Origin: Deltaproteobacteria bacterium
Lineage (GTDB): Bacteria > Myxococcota_A > UBA9042 > PHBI01
DNA: 64,000 nucleotides
Assembly: GCA_020632715.1 (NCBI GenBank)
Contig: JACKFA010000001.1
Coordinates: 1,488,001 to 1,552,000 of the forward strand
Direction of reading: 5' to 3'
Position 1 is the first letter of the stretch, and every line of letters starts with the position of its first letter. The notes under the pieces were generated by a model. It was not told the DNA's origin and made no database searches. It saw only the letters and a program-made list of their open reading frames with translations. The position numbers were made by a program, and so were the translations under genes. Of this stretch, positions 8,447-16,500 are shown piece by piece.

Positions 8447-9279
8447 GCGACGACCACCCGCACCCGATGCTGCCGCCGCTTCGCCCCGAGGGCGAGCCGT
8501 CGGACCTCGCCCTCGACCGCTACGCGGCGGGCGAGCTCGAGGGAGAGGCGCGCGCGGCGGTCGAGGCGGCGCTCGCGCGGTCGCCGGCGACGCTCGCGCG
8601 CTACCGCGAGCGCGAGACCGCGTTCACGGCCGATCCGACGCGCCCCGAGCGGCTCTGGAGCGCGATCGAGCGCGGGCTCGACGCGGCGGACGAGGCCGCT
8701 CCCGCAGCGAGCCAGCGAGCCCCGGGCGGCGCGCGCCGCTGGCTCCGCGCGTGGCTCGAGGGCGCGTGGCCGCTCCGCCTCGCCGCGCTCGGCGTGGTCG
8801 GCGTGGTCGCGGCGGCGGTCGCGACCCGCGTCGAGGCGCCGGCCCCCTCGAACCGCGGCCTCGATGAGGGGGTCCGCGTCAAGGGGAGCGTCGGGCTCGC
8901 CGTCCACAGGAAGGTCGACGGCGGCTCGGAGCCGCTGCTCTCCGGCGCGACCGTCGCGCCCGGCGAGGCGCTCCGCTTCACGGTGGACGCCCCGGAGGCC
9001 GGCGACCTCATGGTCCTCGCGGTCGACCCGCGCGGCGCGGTGTCGCCGGTCTACCCGCCGGGCGCGGCGAGCTCGACCTCGCTCCCGGCTGGGCGCGACC
9101 AGCTCCTCCCGGTGGCCGTCACGGTGGACGACACGCCCGGCGATCTCTGGCTGCACGCGGTGCTCTGCCCGCGGCGCTTCGGGCCGACCGACCTGCGCGT
9201 GGGTGCGGGGGCCGGCGAGCTCGTCCTGCCCGCGGGCTGCGCGAGCGCGCCCTTCCTCCTGCGGACGGCCGCGCCGTGA
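8443..9279 (+). CDS. membrane anti-sigma-like protein with C-terminal sensory domain (module 1)
   Basis: A 278-aa single-pass protein. The cytoplasmic N-terminus (residues 20-65, ALDRYAAGELEGEARAAVEAAL) resembles the helical anti-sigma fold of zf-HC2 proteins but lacks the His/Cys zinc ligands. A transmembrane helix lies at about residues 107-127. The exported part has short beta-strand motifs (APGEALRFTVDAPEAGDLMVLAVD, VSPVYPPG) similar to DUF4384-type domains often found beside caspase-fold proteins. It follows the ECF gene and overlaps the caspase gene by GTGA at 9276-9279. The anti-sigma role is inferred from position and topology. Confidence 0.8.
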   Translation: MSDDHPHPMLPPLRPEGEPSDLALDRYAAGELEGEARAAVEAALARSPATLARYRERETAFTADPTRPERLWSAIERGLDAADEAAPAASQRAPGGARRWLRAWLEGAWPLRLAALGVVGVVAAAVATRVEAPAPSNRGLDEGVRVKGSVGLAVHRKVDGGSEPLLSGATVAPGEALRFTVDAPEAGDLMVLAVDPRGAVSPVYPPGAASSTSLPAGRDQLLPVAVTVDDTPGDLWLHAVLCPRRFGPTDLRVGAGAGELVLPAGCASAPFLLRTAAP

Positions 9280-10859
9280 CGGTGAAACGCGCCCTCGCCG
9301 GGGTGCTCCTGGTGCTCCTGGCGGTCCTGGCGCTCCCGCGCGCGGCGTCGGCGCGGGAGACGCGGGTCGTCGCCATCGGCAACAACCTCGGCCGGCCCGG
9401 CGAGATCGCGCTCCGCTACGCCGAGGACGACGCCGTCGCCTTCGCGACCGTGCTGCAGCAGCTCGGCGACGTCGGCGGCGACCGCGTCACGACCCTCCTC
9501 GGGCGCGACGCGGCGGCGGCGCGCGCGGCGATCCTCGACGCGGGCGCGCGCCTCCGCGCGGCCGGCCCCGACAGCGTCCTCGTCGTGTACTACTCGGGCC
9601 ACGCCGACGCCGTCGGGCTCCACCTCGGCGCGGGCCCGCCGCTCCCCTACGACGAGCTCCGCGCGCTCGTCGCGGCGTCGCCGGCGGCGATGCGCCTCCT
9701 CGTCCTCGACTCGTGCCGCTCGGGCGGCGCGACCCGCGTGAAGGGGCTCTCGCCGGCGCCGCTCTTCCCGGTGACGCGCCCGGGCTCGCCGCCGCCGGAG
9801 GGGCTCGCGATCCTGACGTCGAGCGCGGCCGGCGAGGACAGCCACGAGTCCGAGCGCCTCCGCTCGAGCTTCTTCTCGCACCACCTCGTCACCGGGCTCC
9901 GCGGGGCGGCGGACGCCGATCGCGACGGCGCCGTCACGCTGAGCGAGGCCTACGACTACGCCTACCACGAGACGCTCCGCGCGAGCGGCCAGACGACGCA
10001 GCTCCAGCACCCGACCTACGCCTTCGACGTGAAGGGGCGCGCGGAGCTCGTGCTGACCAGGCTCGACGCGGGGCGGGGCGGCGGTCGCCTCGCGCTGGGC
10101 GCGCCCGGGACGTACCTCGTCATGGAGGGCGGGGAGGGGGGCGCGGTCGTCGCCGAGGTGGTGGCCGCGGAGCGCGGCGCGACGCTGGTCCTGCCGGCGC
10201 GGCGCTACCTCGTGCAGCGGCGCGGCGAGGACGCCTACCGGGAGTGGGAGGTCGACGTGCGGCCGGGGGCGCCGGCGGCGCTCGAGGGGCGGCCGTCGCG
10301 CACGATCGCGTACGCGCGCCTGCTCCGGAAGGGGGGCGGCGAGCGCGCGGCGTCGCACGCGGTGATCGCGCTCGGCGGCGGCCGCGGCGCGATCGTCGAC
10401 GGGCAGGGGGTCTCGGGGCAGGTCGTGCTCGGGTACGCGCTCGAGCTGCCGTGGCTCTCGCTCGGGATCCGGGCGCGGCTCGGGCTGCCGACGACGGCGT
10501 CGCCGGACGGGGTCGCGACGATCACGCAGTCGGAGGTCGGCGTCGCGCTCACGGCGACGCGCTTCGTGGATCTCGACGGGGTGAGCCTCGGGGTCGGGGT
10601 GCTCGTCGAGGCCGGCTGGCTCAGCCAGTCCTTCGCGACGGCGGGCGAGGCCCCCGATCGCACCGCGTTCCTCGCGGGGTTCGGCGCCACGGTGGCAGCA
10701 CAGATCGATCTCGGCGCGGCCTTCGCGATCCAGCTCGAGGGCGGGCCGATGACCTACGTGTACGAGCGGGCGGTGGTGGTGGCCGGCGCGGTCACGGGCA
10801 CCGAGACCGCGACCGCGCTCACGGGCTTCCTCGCGGGCGGGCTCGTCGCGCGTTTCTGA
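9276..10859 (+). CDS. secreted caspase-family (peptidase C14-like) protein (module 1)
   Basis: A 527-aa protein with an N-terminal Sec signal peptide (about 1-26, ending ASA). The caspase-like p20 region has both catalytic positions: His109 in YYSGHAD and Cys147 in LDSCRSGG, followed by ILTSSAAGE and an acidic DADRDGAVTLSEAYDYAY loop. From about residue 270 on it is beta-rich and ends in an F, as outer-membrane barrels often do (LAGGLVARF). This suggests a periplasmic caspase domain fused to a membrane-associated barrel-like module; the barrel is inference. Start is GTG 9276, overlapping the upstream stop. A second caspase gene of the same context lies at 22483. Confidence 0.85.
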   Translation: MTVKRALAGVLLVLLAVLALPRAASARETRVVAIGNNLGRPGEIALRYAEDDAVAFATVLQQLGDVGGDRVTTLLGRDAAAARAAILDAGARLRAAGPDSVLVVYYSGHADAVGLHLGAGPPLPYDELRALVAASPAAMRLLVLDSCRSGGATRVKGLSPAPLFPVTRPGSPPPEGLAILTSSAAGEDSHESERLRSSFFSHHLVTGLRGAADADRDGAVTLSEAYDYAYHETLRASGQTTQLQHPTYAFDVKGRAELVLTRLDAGRGGGRLALGAPGTYLVMEGGEGGAVVAEVVAAERGATLVLPARRYLVQRRGEDAYREWEVDVRPGAPAALEGRPSRTIAYARLLRKGGGERAASHAVIALGGGRGAIVDGQGVSGQVVLGYALELPWLSLGIRARLGLPTTASPDGVATITQSEVGVALTATRFVDLDGVSLGVGVLVEAGWLSQSFATAGEAPDRTAFLAGFGATVAAQIDLGAAFAIQLEGGPMTYVYERAVVVAGAVTGTETATALTGFLAGGLVARF

Positions 10860-10951
10860 GGTTGGCGTTTCGCGGCGCGACCGGTGTAGGCTCCCCTCTC
10901 GCGCCGCGGACGCGCCGCGACGGACGAAGGCTCATCGTCCACGACGAATTT

Positions 10952-10981
10952 TTGGACGTCGCCCCGAGCCGCTCCTACGAT
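10952..10981 (+). promoter_or_regulatory. putative sigma-70-type promoter
   Basis: TTGGAC (10952-10957) and TACGAT (10976-10981) are separated by 18 bp in a 173-bp gap after the caspase gene. Initiation would fall near 10988, giving a leader of about 45 nt before the GTG at 11033. Confidence 0.4.
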
Positions 10982-11032
10982 GGCTTTGCCGTGGGCCGGG
11001 GAGAGGCTTTCTGCACGTCTTTCGGAGGAACT

Positions 11033-11344
11033 GTGAGCAAGACGAGGAGCACGACGACGACGCGTTCGGTGACCGCCACCGAGCGACGTGAGCTCCACAA
11101 GGGACTGACGCGGGTCGAGATGAGCCGCGACGAGGAGCTGGTCCTGCGCATGCGCCATGGGATCGCGGCGCCGCGTACGACGCGCCTCGAGTTCCGTGGA
11201 CAGGCTGACCCGGAGCTCTCGGCGAAGCTCGCCATGATCGAGGCCGACGCGCTCGCGCAGGTGCGGCCGAAGGTCGAGGCCGAGGTCGATCTCGAGGGTG
11301 AGGCGCTCAAGCGCGCGATCATCGAGCGGCTGAAGCGGATCTGA
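11033..11344 (+). CDS. small hypothetical protein
   Basis: A 103-aa soluble protein, not recognised. A Thr/Ser-rich N-terminus is followed by charged helical sequence (RRELHKGLTRVEMSRDEEL, ELSAKLAMIEADALAQV). A GTG at 11033 is well placed behind GGAGG (11024-11028). It has its own predicted promoter and is followed by an intrinsic terminator at 11470-11509, so it looks monocistronic, which suggests it is well expressed. No membrane segment or catalytic motif is seen. Confidence 0.75.
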   Translation: MSKTRSTTTTRSVTATERRELHKGLTRVEMSRDEELVLRMRHGIAAPRTTRLEFRGQADPELSAKLAMIEADALAQVRPKVEAEVDLEGEALKRAIIERLKRI

Positions 11345-11469
11345 CGAGCACCGGACCCCCGCAGCGGCGTCGGCGCTGGCCGGCGCGGCTCGGGTAGGGG
11401 TCGCCCTCGCGGCGAGCCCGACGGGGTGGCGCGTCTCGCTTCACGCCACCTCGCTTGCACCATCCCGAG

Positions 11470-11509
11470 AGGGGCGGACGCGCACGTCGTGTCCGCCCCT
11501 TTCCTTTTC
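11470..11509 (+). terminator. intrinsic terminator
   Basis: A perfect 10-bp stem, AGGGGCGGAC (11470-11479) with GTCCGCCCCT (11491-11500), and an 11-nt loop, followed by TTCCTTTT. It lies 126 bp after the small gene at 11033-11344. Confidence 0.8.
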
Positions 11510-11636
11510 ACGGCGCCCGTGCAACGCCGCGATGGCCGCCCGGGAGGCCGGCGAGCGCGCGCTCACGTCGCAAGTGGCGCGCTCGAAACGAACCCGCTAT
11601 GCTCCGCGCGATCGCGCAGCAGGACCTGGAGGCCGC

Positions 11637-12491
11637 ATGTCGACCGCATTCGTGAACGTTCCCCTCTTCCACGGCATGGACGAGGACGGCCTGCGCGGGC
11701 TCGGCGAGGTCTTCGAGGCCTACGACGCCGACGAGAACGAGCTCCTCTTCTCCTCGGGCGACATCGCGCAGCACGTGTGGCTCCTCATCGACGGCTCGGT
11801 CGCCGTGCAGGAGGACGGGAAGACCCACATCGAGCTCGAGCCCATCTCGCTCATCGGCGAGCTCGGCGCGATGACGAAGCTCACGCGCCGCGTGACCGCG
11901 GTGACGCTCGAGCCGTCGTCCTTCCTGCGCGCGGCGGGTCCGGACCTCGTGGACTTCTTCGCGAAGAACAGCAAGGTCGCCATCGCGTTCTACCAGAACC
12001 TGCTCGGGATGGCGGCGGACAAGATCCGCCGCGACGAGCGCCGCATCGACGACATGCAGCGCAACATCATCCACACGCAGAAGAGCCTGAAGCGCCTGCG
12101 GAACCTCATCCTCGAGAGCCCGGACACGGTCGTGAGCCAGCCGGCCCACGACATGCTCGAGAGCCTCATCGCGAAGAACCGGCGCGCGAACTACCAGGTC
12201 GAGCCGCCGATGGCGCTCCCGGCGGAGGTGAAGCTCCCGAACGGCAAGCGCTTCGCGGTGCTGAGCATGTCGCGCCAGTACCTCACGGTGCCGCGGCTCG
12301 CGGCGGAGCCGGGGGACGACAACTGGCGCGCCGTCCTCTCGCTCGGCGGGGCCGAGCTGCCCGTGAGCGGCGAGGCGCACGAGGCCCGCGAGGGGCGGAG
12401 CCGCATCGAGCTCGACATGCTCATCGAGGAGTACGCCGAGACCCTCGAGTCGTACCTCACGCAGGCGCAGCTCCTCGACATCGTGCTCTGA
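11637..12491 (+). CDS. cyclic nucleotide-binding domain protein, possibly with PilZ-like C-terminus
   Basis: A 284-aa protein starting at ATG 11637, eight bases after GGAGG. Residues 10-125 are a CNBD (Crp/PKA-R type) fold: VPLFHGMDEDGLRGL, then ELLFSSGDIAQHVWLLIDGSVAV and ISLIGELGAMTKLTRRVTAV, the phosphate-binding cassette region. A helical linker (130-185) replaces any DNA-binding HTH. The C-terminal 100 residues are beta-rich and could be PilZ-like, but the canonical RxxxR and DxSxxG motifs are not evident. A signalling role, not direct transcription control, is most likely. A putative -10 (TATGCT, 11598-11603) lies upstream. The stop codon lies at the edge of the palindromic element. Confidence 0.85.
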   Translation: MSTAFVNVPLFHGMDEDGLRGLGEVFEAYDADENELLFSSGDIAQHVWLLIDGSVAVQEDGKTHIELEPISLIGELGAMTKLTRRVTAVTLEPSSFLRAAGPDLVDFFAKNSKVAIAFYQNLLGMAADKIRRDERRIDDMQRNIIHTQKSLKRLRNLILESPDTVVSQPAHDMLESLIAKNRRANYQVEPPMALPAEVKLPNGKRFAVLSMSRQYLTVPRLAAEPGDDNWRAVLSLGGAELPVSGEAHEAREGRSRIELDMLIEEYAETLESYLTQAQLLDIVL

Positions 12492-12654
12492 GAGGTTGTG
12501 AAGACATCCCCTCCCGTCGCCGGCATCGCCGATACGCTTCGCCGGCCTTCGTCGCAGCCCCTTGAAATACCACGAGGTATTCCCGCGGGGCTGCTCCTTG
12601 GGCGGCTCGCGGCTCGGCGCGCCGGCTCGGTCCGGGTATTTCTTCACAACCTCT
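12491..12654. repeat. 164-bp near-palindromic element with 14-bp perfect terminal inverted repeats
   Basis: AGAGGTTGTGAAGA (12491-12504) is repeated inverted as TCTTCACAACCTCT (12641-12654). The halves also match inside: GCAGCCCC against GGGGCTGC, and AATACC-ACGA-GGTATT at the centre. Placing the left half against the reverse complement of the right shows similarity nearly throughout, so a transcript would fold into one long hairpin. It looks like a MITE- or REP-like element, or a structured RNA/terminator between the CNBD and VOC genes. No ORF is supported inside. The flanking TGA occurs at both ends and could be a 3-bp target duplication. Confidence 0.7.
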
Positions 12655-12718
12655 GACGCTCGCGCGGCGCGCGGCGTCGCGGCCAGGTCGTCACGAGGTG
12701 CGCCCGGGCCGGGTGGCG

Positions 12719-12748
12719 TTGCGCATCCGCGCCGGCCCGCGGTATGGA
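12719..12748 (+). promoter_or_regulatory. possible promoter of the VOC gene
   Basis: TTGCGC (12719-12724), an 18-bp spacer and TATGGA (12743-12748), about 40 bp before the ATG at 12789. The match is moderate; it is supported mainly by position. Confidence 0.3.
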
Positions 12749-12788
12749 TCCGCGGCACGCGTATCCGTATCGCACCGAGGAGGACGGC

Positions 12789-13616
12789 ATGGCCGGTGGG
12801 CGCTTCGTCTGGCACGATCTGATGACCACGGACCCCGAGAAGAGCCTGGTCTTCCTGGCCGAGGTGCTCGGGCTCGAGCTGCTCGAGGCCGAGGTGGCGC
12901 CGCAGATGTCGTACTACCTGGGCGCGCTCCCGGACTCCGAGGACGACACGGTCTTCGGGGCGATGGCGATCGAGGCCGAGGAGGGGCAGCGCTCCCACTG
13001 GATCGGCTACCTCGCGCTCGATGACTACGACGCCGCGCTCGAGGCCCTGACGGAGGCCGGAGGCACCATCCACATCGCGCCGGACGAGGTCCTCGAGGAC
13101 CTCCCCGAGGACGACGACGACGAGGCCGTTCAGGCCGCCGTGCAGCTCCGCAACATGGTGAACCGCCGGATGGCGATCGTGACCGACCCGCAGGGCGTCG
13201 CGTTCGCGCCCTCCGACCGCGCCCCCGAGGACCCGGCCCCCGGCGCGCTCGCGGCCGTGAAGCACATCGGCTGGAGCGAGCTCCTCGTCGACGACGTGGA
13301 CGCCGCAGTCGCGTTCTACGAGGGCTTCGCGGGGTGGCAGGCCGGCGAGCCGGTCGAGCGCCCCGGCGAGGGGGTCACGCGCACGCTCGCGGCCGACGGG
13401 CAGGTCTTCGCGCTCGCGCGGCCGCTCCAGGCGGGGAGCCCGTTCCCGCCGCACTGGGTGCACTACTTCCGCGTCGAGGACCTCGACGCCACGCTCGTCC
13501 GCGCGCGCGAGGCGGGCGGGGCGATCTTCGAGGATCCGCTCCCGCTCGACGCCGGCCGGCGCGCGATCGTGCTCGATCCGACCGGCGCCCCGGTCGGCCT
13601 CTGGCAGCCCGGCTGA
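12789..13616 (+). CDS. two-domain VOC (glyoxalase/bleomycin-resistance fold) protein
   Basis: A 275-aa protein with two vicinal-oxygen-chelate domains, roughly residues 5-140 and 158-275. Each begins with a WHDL / WSELL strand and a helix carrying the paired-domain pattern (DPEKSLVFLAEVLGLE; VDAAVAFYEGFAGW). Members bind a divalent metal and act on small substrates or sequester antibiotics; the substrate cannot be told here. An acidic stretch (EDLPEDDDDEAVQ) interrupts the first domain. The ATG at 12789 follows AGGAGG (12778-12783) closely, and the gene appears monocistronic. Confidence 0.88.
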   Translation: MAGGRFVWHDLMTTDPEKSLVFLAEVLGLELLEAEVAPQMSYYLGALPDSEDDTVFGAMAIEAEEGQRSHWIGYLALDDYDAALEALTEAGGTIHIAPDEVLEDLPEDDDDEAVQAAVQLRNMVNRRMAIVTDPQGVAFAPSDRAPEDPAPGALAAVKHIGWSELLVDDVDAAVAFYEGFAGWQAGEPVERPGEGVTRTLAADGQVFALARPLQAGSPFPPHWVHYFRVEDLDATLVRAREAGGAIFEDPLPLDAGRRAIVLDPTGAPVGLWQPG

Positions 13617-13798
13617 CGCCGTCCACGCCGACGCGGTCCACGATCTCGGCGTATTGAAAGCGATACTGCGCGTTCCAGTGCGCGCCGCGGGCACGCCGCG
13701 GGTAGGCAAGCGCCTTCGCACCTGACGCGCGGAGCCGCGCGCGGCCTCGTTCGCGCGCGTGGCTCGGATCGTGCAGCGGCGACCAGCTCCTCTGTCGA

Positions 13799-14476
13799 GT
13801 GAGCTGCCCTGTGGACCGTCGCCCCCTGCACGCCTGGCGCCTCGCCTCCCTCCTCGCGGTCACCGCCGCGACGGTGGCGGTCTCGCGCTGCGCGGCCGAC
13901 CGCGGGCCCGAGGAGCCTCCGGCGTGGTCCGCGGAGCTCCCGGGGCGCGTCGTCTACACGGCTCCCGGCGCGTCGGGGGTGGCGGCCGTCCACCGCGTCG
14001 ACGCCACCGGGCAGAACGACGAGCAGCTCTTCGAGAACCACGACGAGACCAACGCGAACGCCCTCTACCCGCGCTGGGACGACGGCGGGCGCCGCATCCG
14101 CTTCACCGCGATGGCGGGCGGCGTCTGGACGGGCTTCGAGATGGACGAGCACGGCGCGGACGCGCGCCCGGCGCCGAGCGACGACTTCCAGCTCCTCGCG
14201 TCGGTCGCGCTCGACGACGACCTGCAGGTCGACGGCGACGCCATCTTCGCGGCGACCCCCGGCGGCGGGCGCGAGCTCGTCCACCGCGAGAGCGACGACG
14301 ACGGCGCCGCGCGCCGGCACATCTCGCAGGTCGCGTGGGGCCCCGCCCGCGCCTGGCTCATCTTCCAGGCCTGCGACGACGAGCGCGATCGCTGCGACGT
14401 GCGCATCGCGCGGCGCGGCGCCGACGAGCCGTCGTTCCGCGTCGCGCGCGGCCGTCACCCGAGCTGGACCTGGTGA
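13799..14476 (+). CDS. secreted hypothetical protein, TolB-like propeller fragment
   Basis: A 225-aa protein with an N-terminal hydrophobic segment (LASLLAVTAATVAV) and an early Cys (SRC), but Arg before the Cys spoils a normal lipobox. The body contains short repeats of the TolB/WD40-like kind (YTAPGASGVAAVHRVDATG, YPRWDDGGRRIRFTAM, AWGPARAWLIFQACDDE), suggesting part of a beta-propeller. GTG 13799 and GTG 13811 are both possible starts; neither has a clear ribosome site. Function unknown. Confidence 0.65.
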   Translation: MSCPVDRRPLHAWRLASLLAVTAATVAVSRCAADRGPEEPPAWSAELPGRVVYTAPGASGVAAVHRVDATGQNDEQLFENHDETNANALYPRWDDGGRRIRFTAMAGGVWTGFEMDEHGADARPAPSDDFQLLASVALDDDLQVDGDAIFAATPGGGRELVHRESDDDGAARRHISQVAWGPARAWLIFQACDDERDRCDVRIARRGADEPSFRVARGRHPSWTW

Positions 14477-14548
14477 CCGGAGCGGCCGGACGAGGCGCTC
14501 ACCGCGCCGCCGCCGCGCTGGTCACGAGAATTTGACATACCCTCGGTC

Positions 14549-14576
14549 TTGCCATGGCGAGCGGGCGCGCTATACT
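14549..14576 (+). promoter_or_regulatory. strong sigma-70-type promoter of a small RNA
   Basis: TTGCCA (14549-14554), a 16-bp spacer and TATACT (14571-14576); each hexamer matches consensus at five of six positions, rare in this GC-rich background. No ORF with a ribosome site follows, but a structured segment ending in a T run does. An exact TTGACA at 14532-14537 is too far (33 bp) from the -10 to pair with it. Confidence 0.65.
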
Positions 14577-14581
14577 CAGAG

Positions 14582-14742
14582 TCCCTCAAGCAGTCCGGCC
14601 CAAAATCGCGTCGGCAGCTCCCCCGCTGCCAGGCTCATCAAGCTGAAAACCTGATGTTCCTTGATGGTAGCGCCCCCCCTGCTCCATCTCTTATCTATTC
14701 AGGCCAGTGAGAGTCATCGCGATTTTGGAGCCGGGCCTTTTT
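14582..14742 (+). ncRNA. probable structured small RNA (about 160 nt), class unassigned
   Basis: Starts just after the promoter. The two ends pair: CCGGCCCAAAATCGCG (14595-14610) with CGCGATTTTGGAGCCGG (14718-14734), 16 bp with one bulged A, followed by GCC and TTTTT (14738-14742). Two local hairpins lie inside: GGCAGC-GCTGCC (14613-14630) and CATCAAG-CTTGATG (about 14636-14666). A C-rich single-stranded stretch follows (CGCCCCCCCTGCTCC, 14671-14685) that could pair with G-rich ribosome-binding sites. Local GC is lower than around it. It lacks the rod shape of 6S RNA and I recognise no Rfam class. A trans-acting regulatory RNA is the best inference. Confidence 0.6.
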
Positions 14743-14783
14743 ACGTCTGGGGCCTGACGCGCGCGGGGCTCGCGGCTCGCTCC

Positions 14784-14909
14784 GCGAACGCGGGAGAGGG
14801 CTCACGGCTCCGCGAACGCAGGAGAGGGCTCACGGCTCTGCGAACGCAGGACAGGGCTCACGGCTCTGCGAACGCAGTAGAGGGCTCACGGCGCTGCCAA
14901 CGCAGGACA
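14784..14909. repeat. 28-bp tandem repeat, about 4.5 copies
   Basis: Units GCGAACGCAGGAGAGGGCTC plus ACGGCTCT begin at 14784, 14812, 14840, 14868 and 14896 (last partial), with one to three changes per unit. There are no spacers, so it is not a CRISPR array. It lies between the small RNA and the FGE-like gene and runs directly into a CACGGAG repeat. Confidence 0.85.
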
Positions 14910-14910
14910 G

Positions 14911-15039
14911 GGAGACACGGAGACACGGAGGAGCACGGAGGGAGACGGGTGAGGCTACGGCTGGTCATCCGGCTCTCGGGGTGCTCCTGGGCTTCCGTGG
15001 GGGGGAGACCACGGAGGCACGGAGGCACGGAGGGTTCAG
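14911..15039. repeat. CACGGAG-type dispersed repeats
   Basis: Short arrays of GACACGGA or GGCACGGA units at 14911-14940 and ACCACGGAGGCACGGAGGCA at 15008 onward. The same family recurs at 34534-34678 and 50252-50725. No gene is supported in 14743-15108; the rest is GC-rich spacer. Confidence 0.75.
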
Positions 15040-15108
15040 TGATCTCCGGGGCTTCCGTGTTCCGTTCCGGGCCGGTGACCCTCGGGGCAGGAGGGGAGGG
15101 GAGGGCGC

Positions 15109-16500
15109 TCAGCGTGCGGCGCGGTCTGCGCAGCAGCGGAAGCCCGTCGAGTAGTCCCAGTGGCTCGTCGGGTGGGCGGTCGTGCGGTAGAGGCAGCCGT
15201 CGCCGTTGACGGACGTGTCGGCGTAGAAGCCGCCGCGGAACGTGCCCTCGGGGTCGTCGATCCACTCGTGGAGGTTGCCCATCATGTCGAAGGCGCCCTC
15301 CGCCGTGACGCAGCCGTCGCGCTCGCCCGTGAGCGCGAGGCCGGCGGCGAGCTGGTTGATGCAGGCGTTGCCGAGCTCGGACCAGATCCACGCCGCGCTC
15401 GTCCCGAAGTACTCGACCGCCGGGTGCTGGCGGCGCGCGTCGTTGCAGACGCCCGGCGCGCGCGTCGGGCCGTAGGGGTAGGTCCAGCCGCCCGGCCCCT
15501 GGCAGGCGCGGAGCCACTCCGTCGACGTGCAGAGGCGCTTCCCGGCGTGCGCGCACGCGAGGGCCGCCTGATCGCCCGTGATGTAGCCCTGGGGGACCGC
15601 GTAGGCCACCGACACCGCGCGCGCCGAGGTCGCGCCGGGGTTCCGATACGGTGAGAGCGTCACCGACGGCGCGTCGTGGCGCACGAGCGACGCCTCGTAC
15701 CGGTCGACGCAGAAGGCCGCCGTCACGCCCACCATGCCCGCGGGGCAGCCGGCGTCGCCAGGGGCCTCGACCGTGTTGCCGGCGTTCGGGAGCGGGGCCG
15801 CGGTCGGGTCGCAGCCGTTCGTGACGCCGTCGGGCGTGCAGCAGCGGATGGCAGAAGAGCCGGGGCACAGGCCGGACGTGGTGTGCCAGCCGGCGCCGCA
15901 GGCGGCGGTGTCGAGGCAGGCGCCCGGCACCCCCGCGGCGCTGCAGCCCGCGACGGCCGCGGGGAGGCAGCAGCGGGCGGTGGCCGCGTCGCCACAGAGC
16001 CCCTGCACGGAGGCCTCGGCGGCGCCGCACTCCCCGACCTCGCGGCACGCCCCGACGGCGCTCCCGGCGACGCAAGAGCCGGGAGCGACGGTGTCGGGGA
16101 CGCTGACGGTGTCGGGAACGCTGACGGTGTCGGGAACGCCGACGGTGTCGGGAACGCTGACAGTGTCGGGAACGGCGACGGTGTCGGGAACGGCGACAGT
16201 GTCGGGAACGACGACAGTGTCGGCGTCGGCGTTGGTGTCGGGGACGGCCACGGTGTCGGGGACGGCGACGGTGTCGGGGACGGCGTCGGCGTCGGCGACG
16301 GTGTCGGCGTCGGGGACGGCGACCGTGTCGAGAACGGTCACGGTGTCGCCGTCGCCGTCGCCATCGCCGACGTCCACCACGCCCGCGACCCCGCGCCCGC
16401 CGTCGGCCCTCACGCTGACGAGCCGCCGGTCGAGGCTCCCGCCCTCGCCGCACGCCCCGAGCGCGAGCAGCGCCGCGACCGCGAGCGCCGCCGCCGTCAT
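15109..16500 (-). CDS. lipoprotein with formylglycine-generating-enzyme-like (SUMF1) domain and VPDT repeat linker
   Basis: A 463-aa protein. The signal peptide ends in a lipobox LGAC. A linker of some 80 residues follows, with about 17 copies of a six-residue VPDTV(A/S) repeat, encoded by an 18-bp DNA repeat. Next come two Cys-rich modules (CREVGECGAA, CLDTAACGAG). The C-terminal 220 residues are an FGE/SUMF1-type domain: FCVDRYEAS, GKRLCTSTEWLRACQG, GAFDMMGNLHEWIDD, FRGGFY and a final GFRCC. True FGE enzymes oxidise a sulfatase Cys using an active-site Cys pair; bacterial lipoprotein members are often of unknown function. The ATG shares one base with the GPx stop upstream, so the two form an operon. 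Confidence 0.85.
   Translation of the reverse strand: MTAAALAVAALLALGACGEGGSLDRRLVSVRADGGRGVAGVVDVGDGDGDGDTVTVLDTVAVPDADTVADADAVPDTVAVPDTVAVPDTNADADTVVVPDTVAVPDTVAVPDTVSVPDTVGVPDTVSVPDTVSVPDTVAPGSCVAGSAVGACREVGECGAAEASVQGLCGDAATARCCLPAAVAGCSAAGVPGACLDTAACGAGWHTTSGLCPGSSAIRCCTPDGVTNGCDPTAAPLPNAGNTVEAPGDAGCPAGMVGVTAAFCVDRYEASLVRHDAPSVTLSPYRNPGATSARAVSVAYAVPQGYITGDQAALACAHAGKRLCTSTEWLRACQGPGGWTYPYGPTRAPGVCNDARRQHPAVEYFGTSAAWIWSELGNACINQLAAGLALTGERDGCVTAEGAFDMMGNLHEWIDDPEGTFRGGFYADTSVNGDGCLYRTTAHPTSHWDYSTGFRCCADRAAR
16088..16345. repeat. 18-bp in-frame tandem repeat
   Basis: Imperfect copies of an 18-bp unit (type GTGTCGGGAACGCTGACG on the plus strand) encode the VPDTV(A/S) linker of the FGE-like lipoprotein. 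Because the period is a multiple of three, copy-number change would alter linker length without breaking the frame. Confidence 0.85.

Noticed and set aside
11426..12565. 379-codon frame overlapping the CNBD gene
   Set aside because: Arg/His/Ala-rich shadow; the real product in the other frame has a recognisable CNBD.
14532..14537. Perfect TTGACA as -35 of the small RNA promoter
   Set aside because: It is 33 bp from TATACT; the TTGCCA at 14549 has proper spacing.
14582..14742. 6S RNA
   Set aside because: Ends pair as in 6S, but the inside has two separate hairpins and a long C-rich single strand instead of a rod with a central bubble.
14784..14909. Possible CRISPR array
   Set aside because: The 28-bp units are contiguous with no spacers, few in number and have no cas genes nearby.
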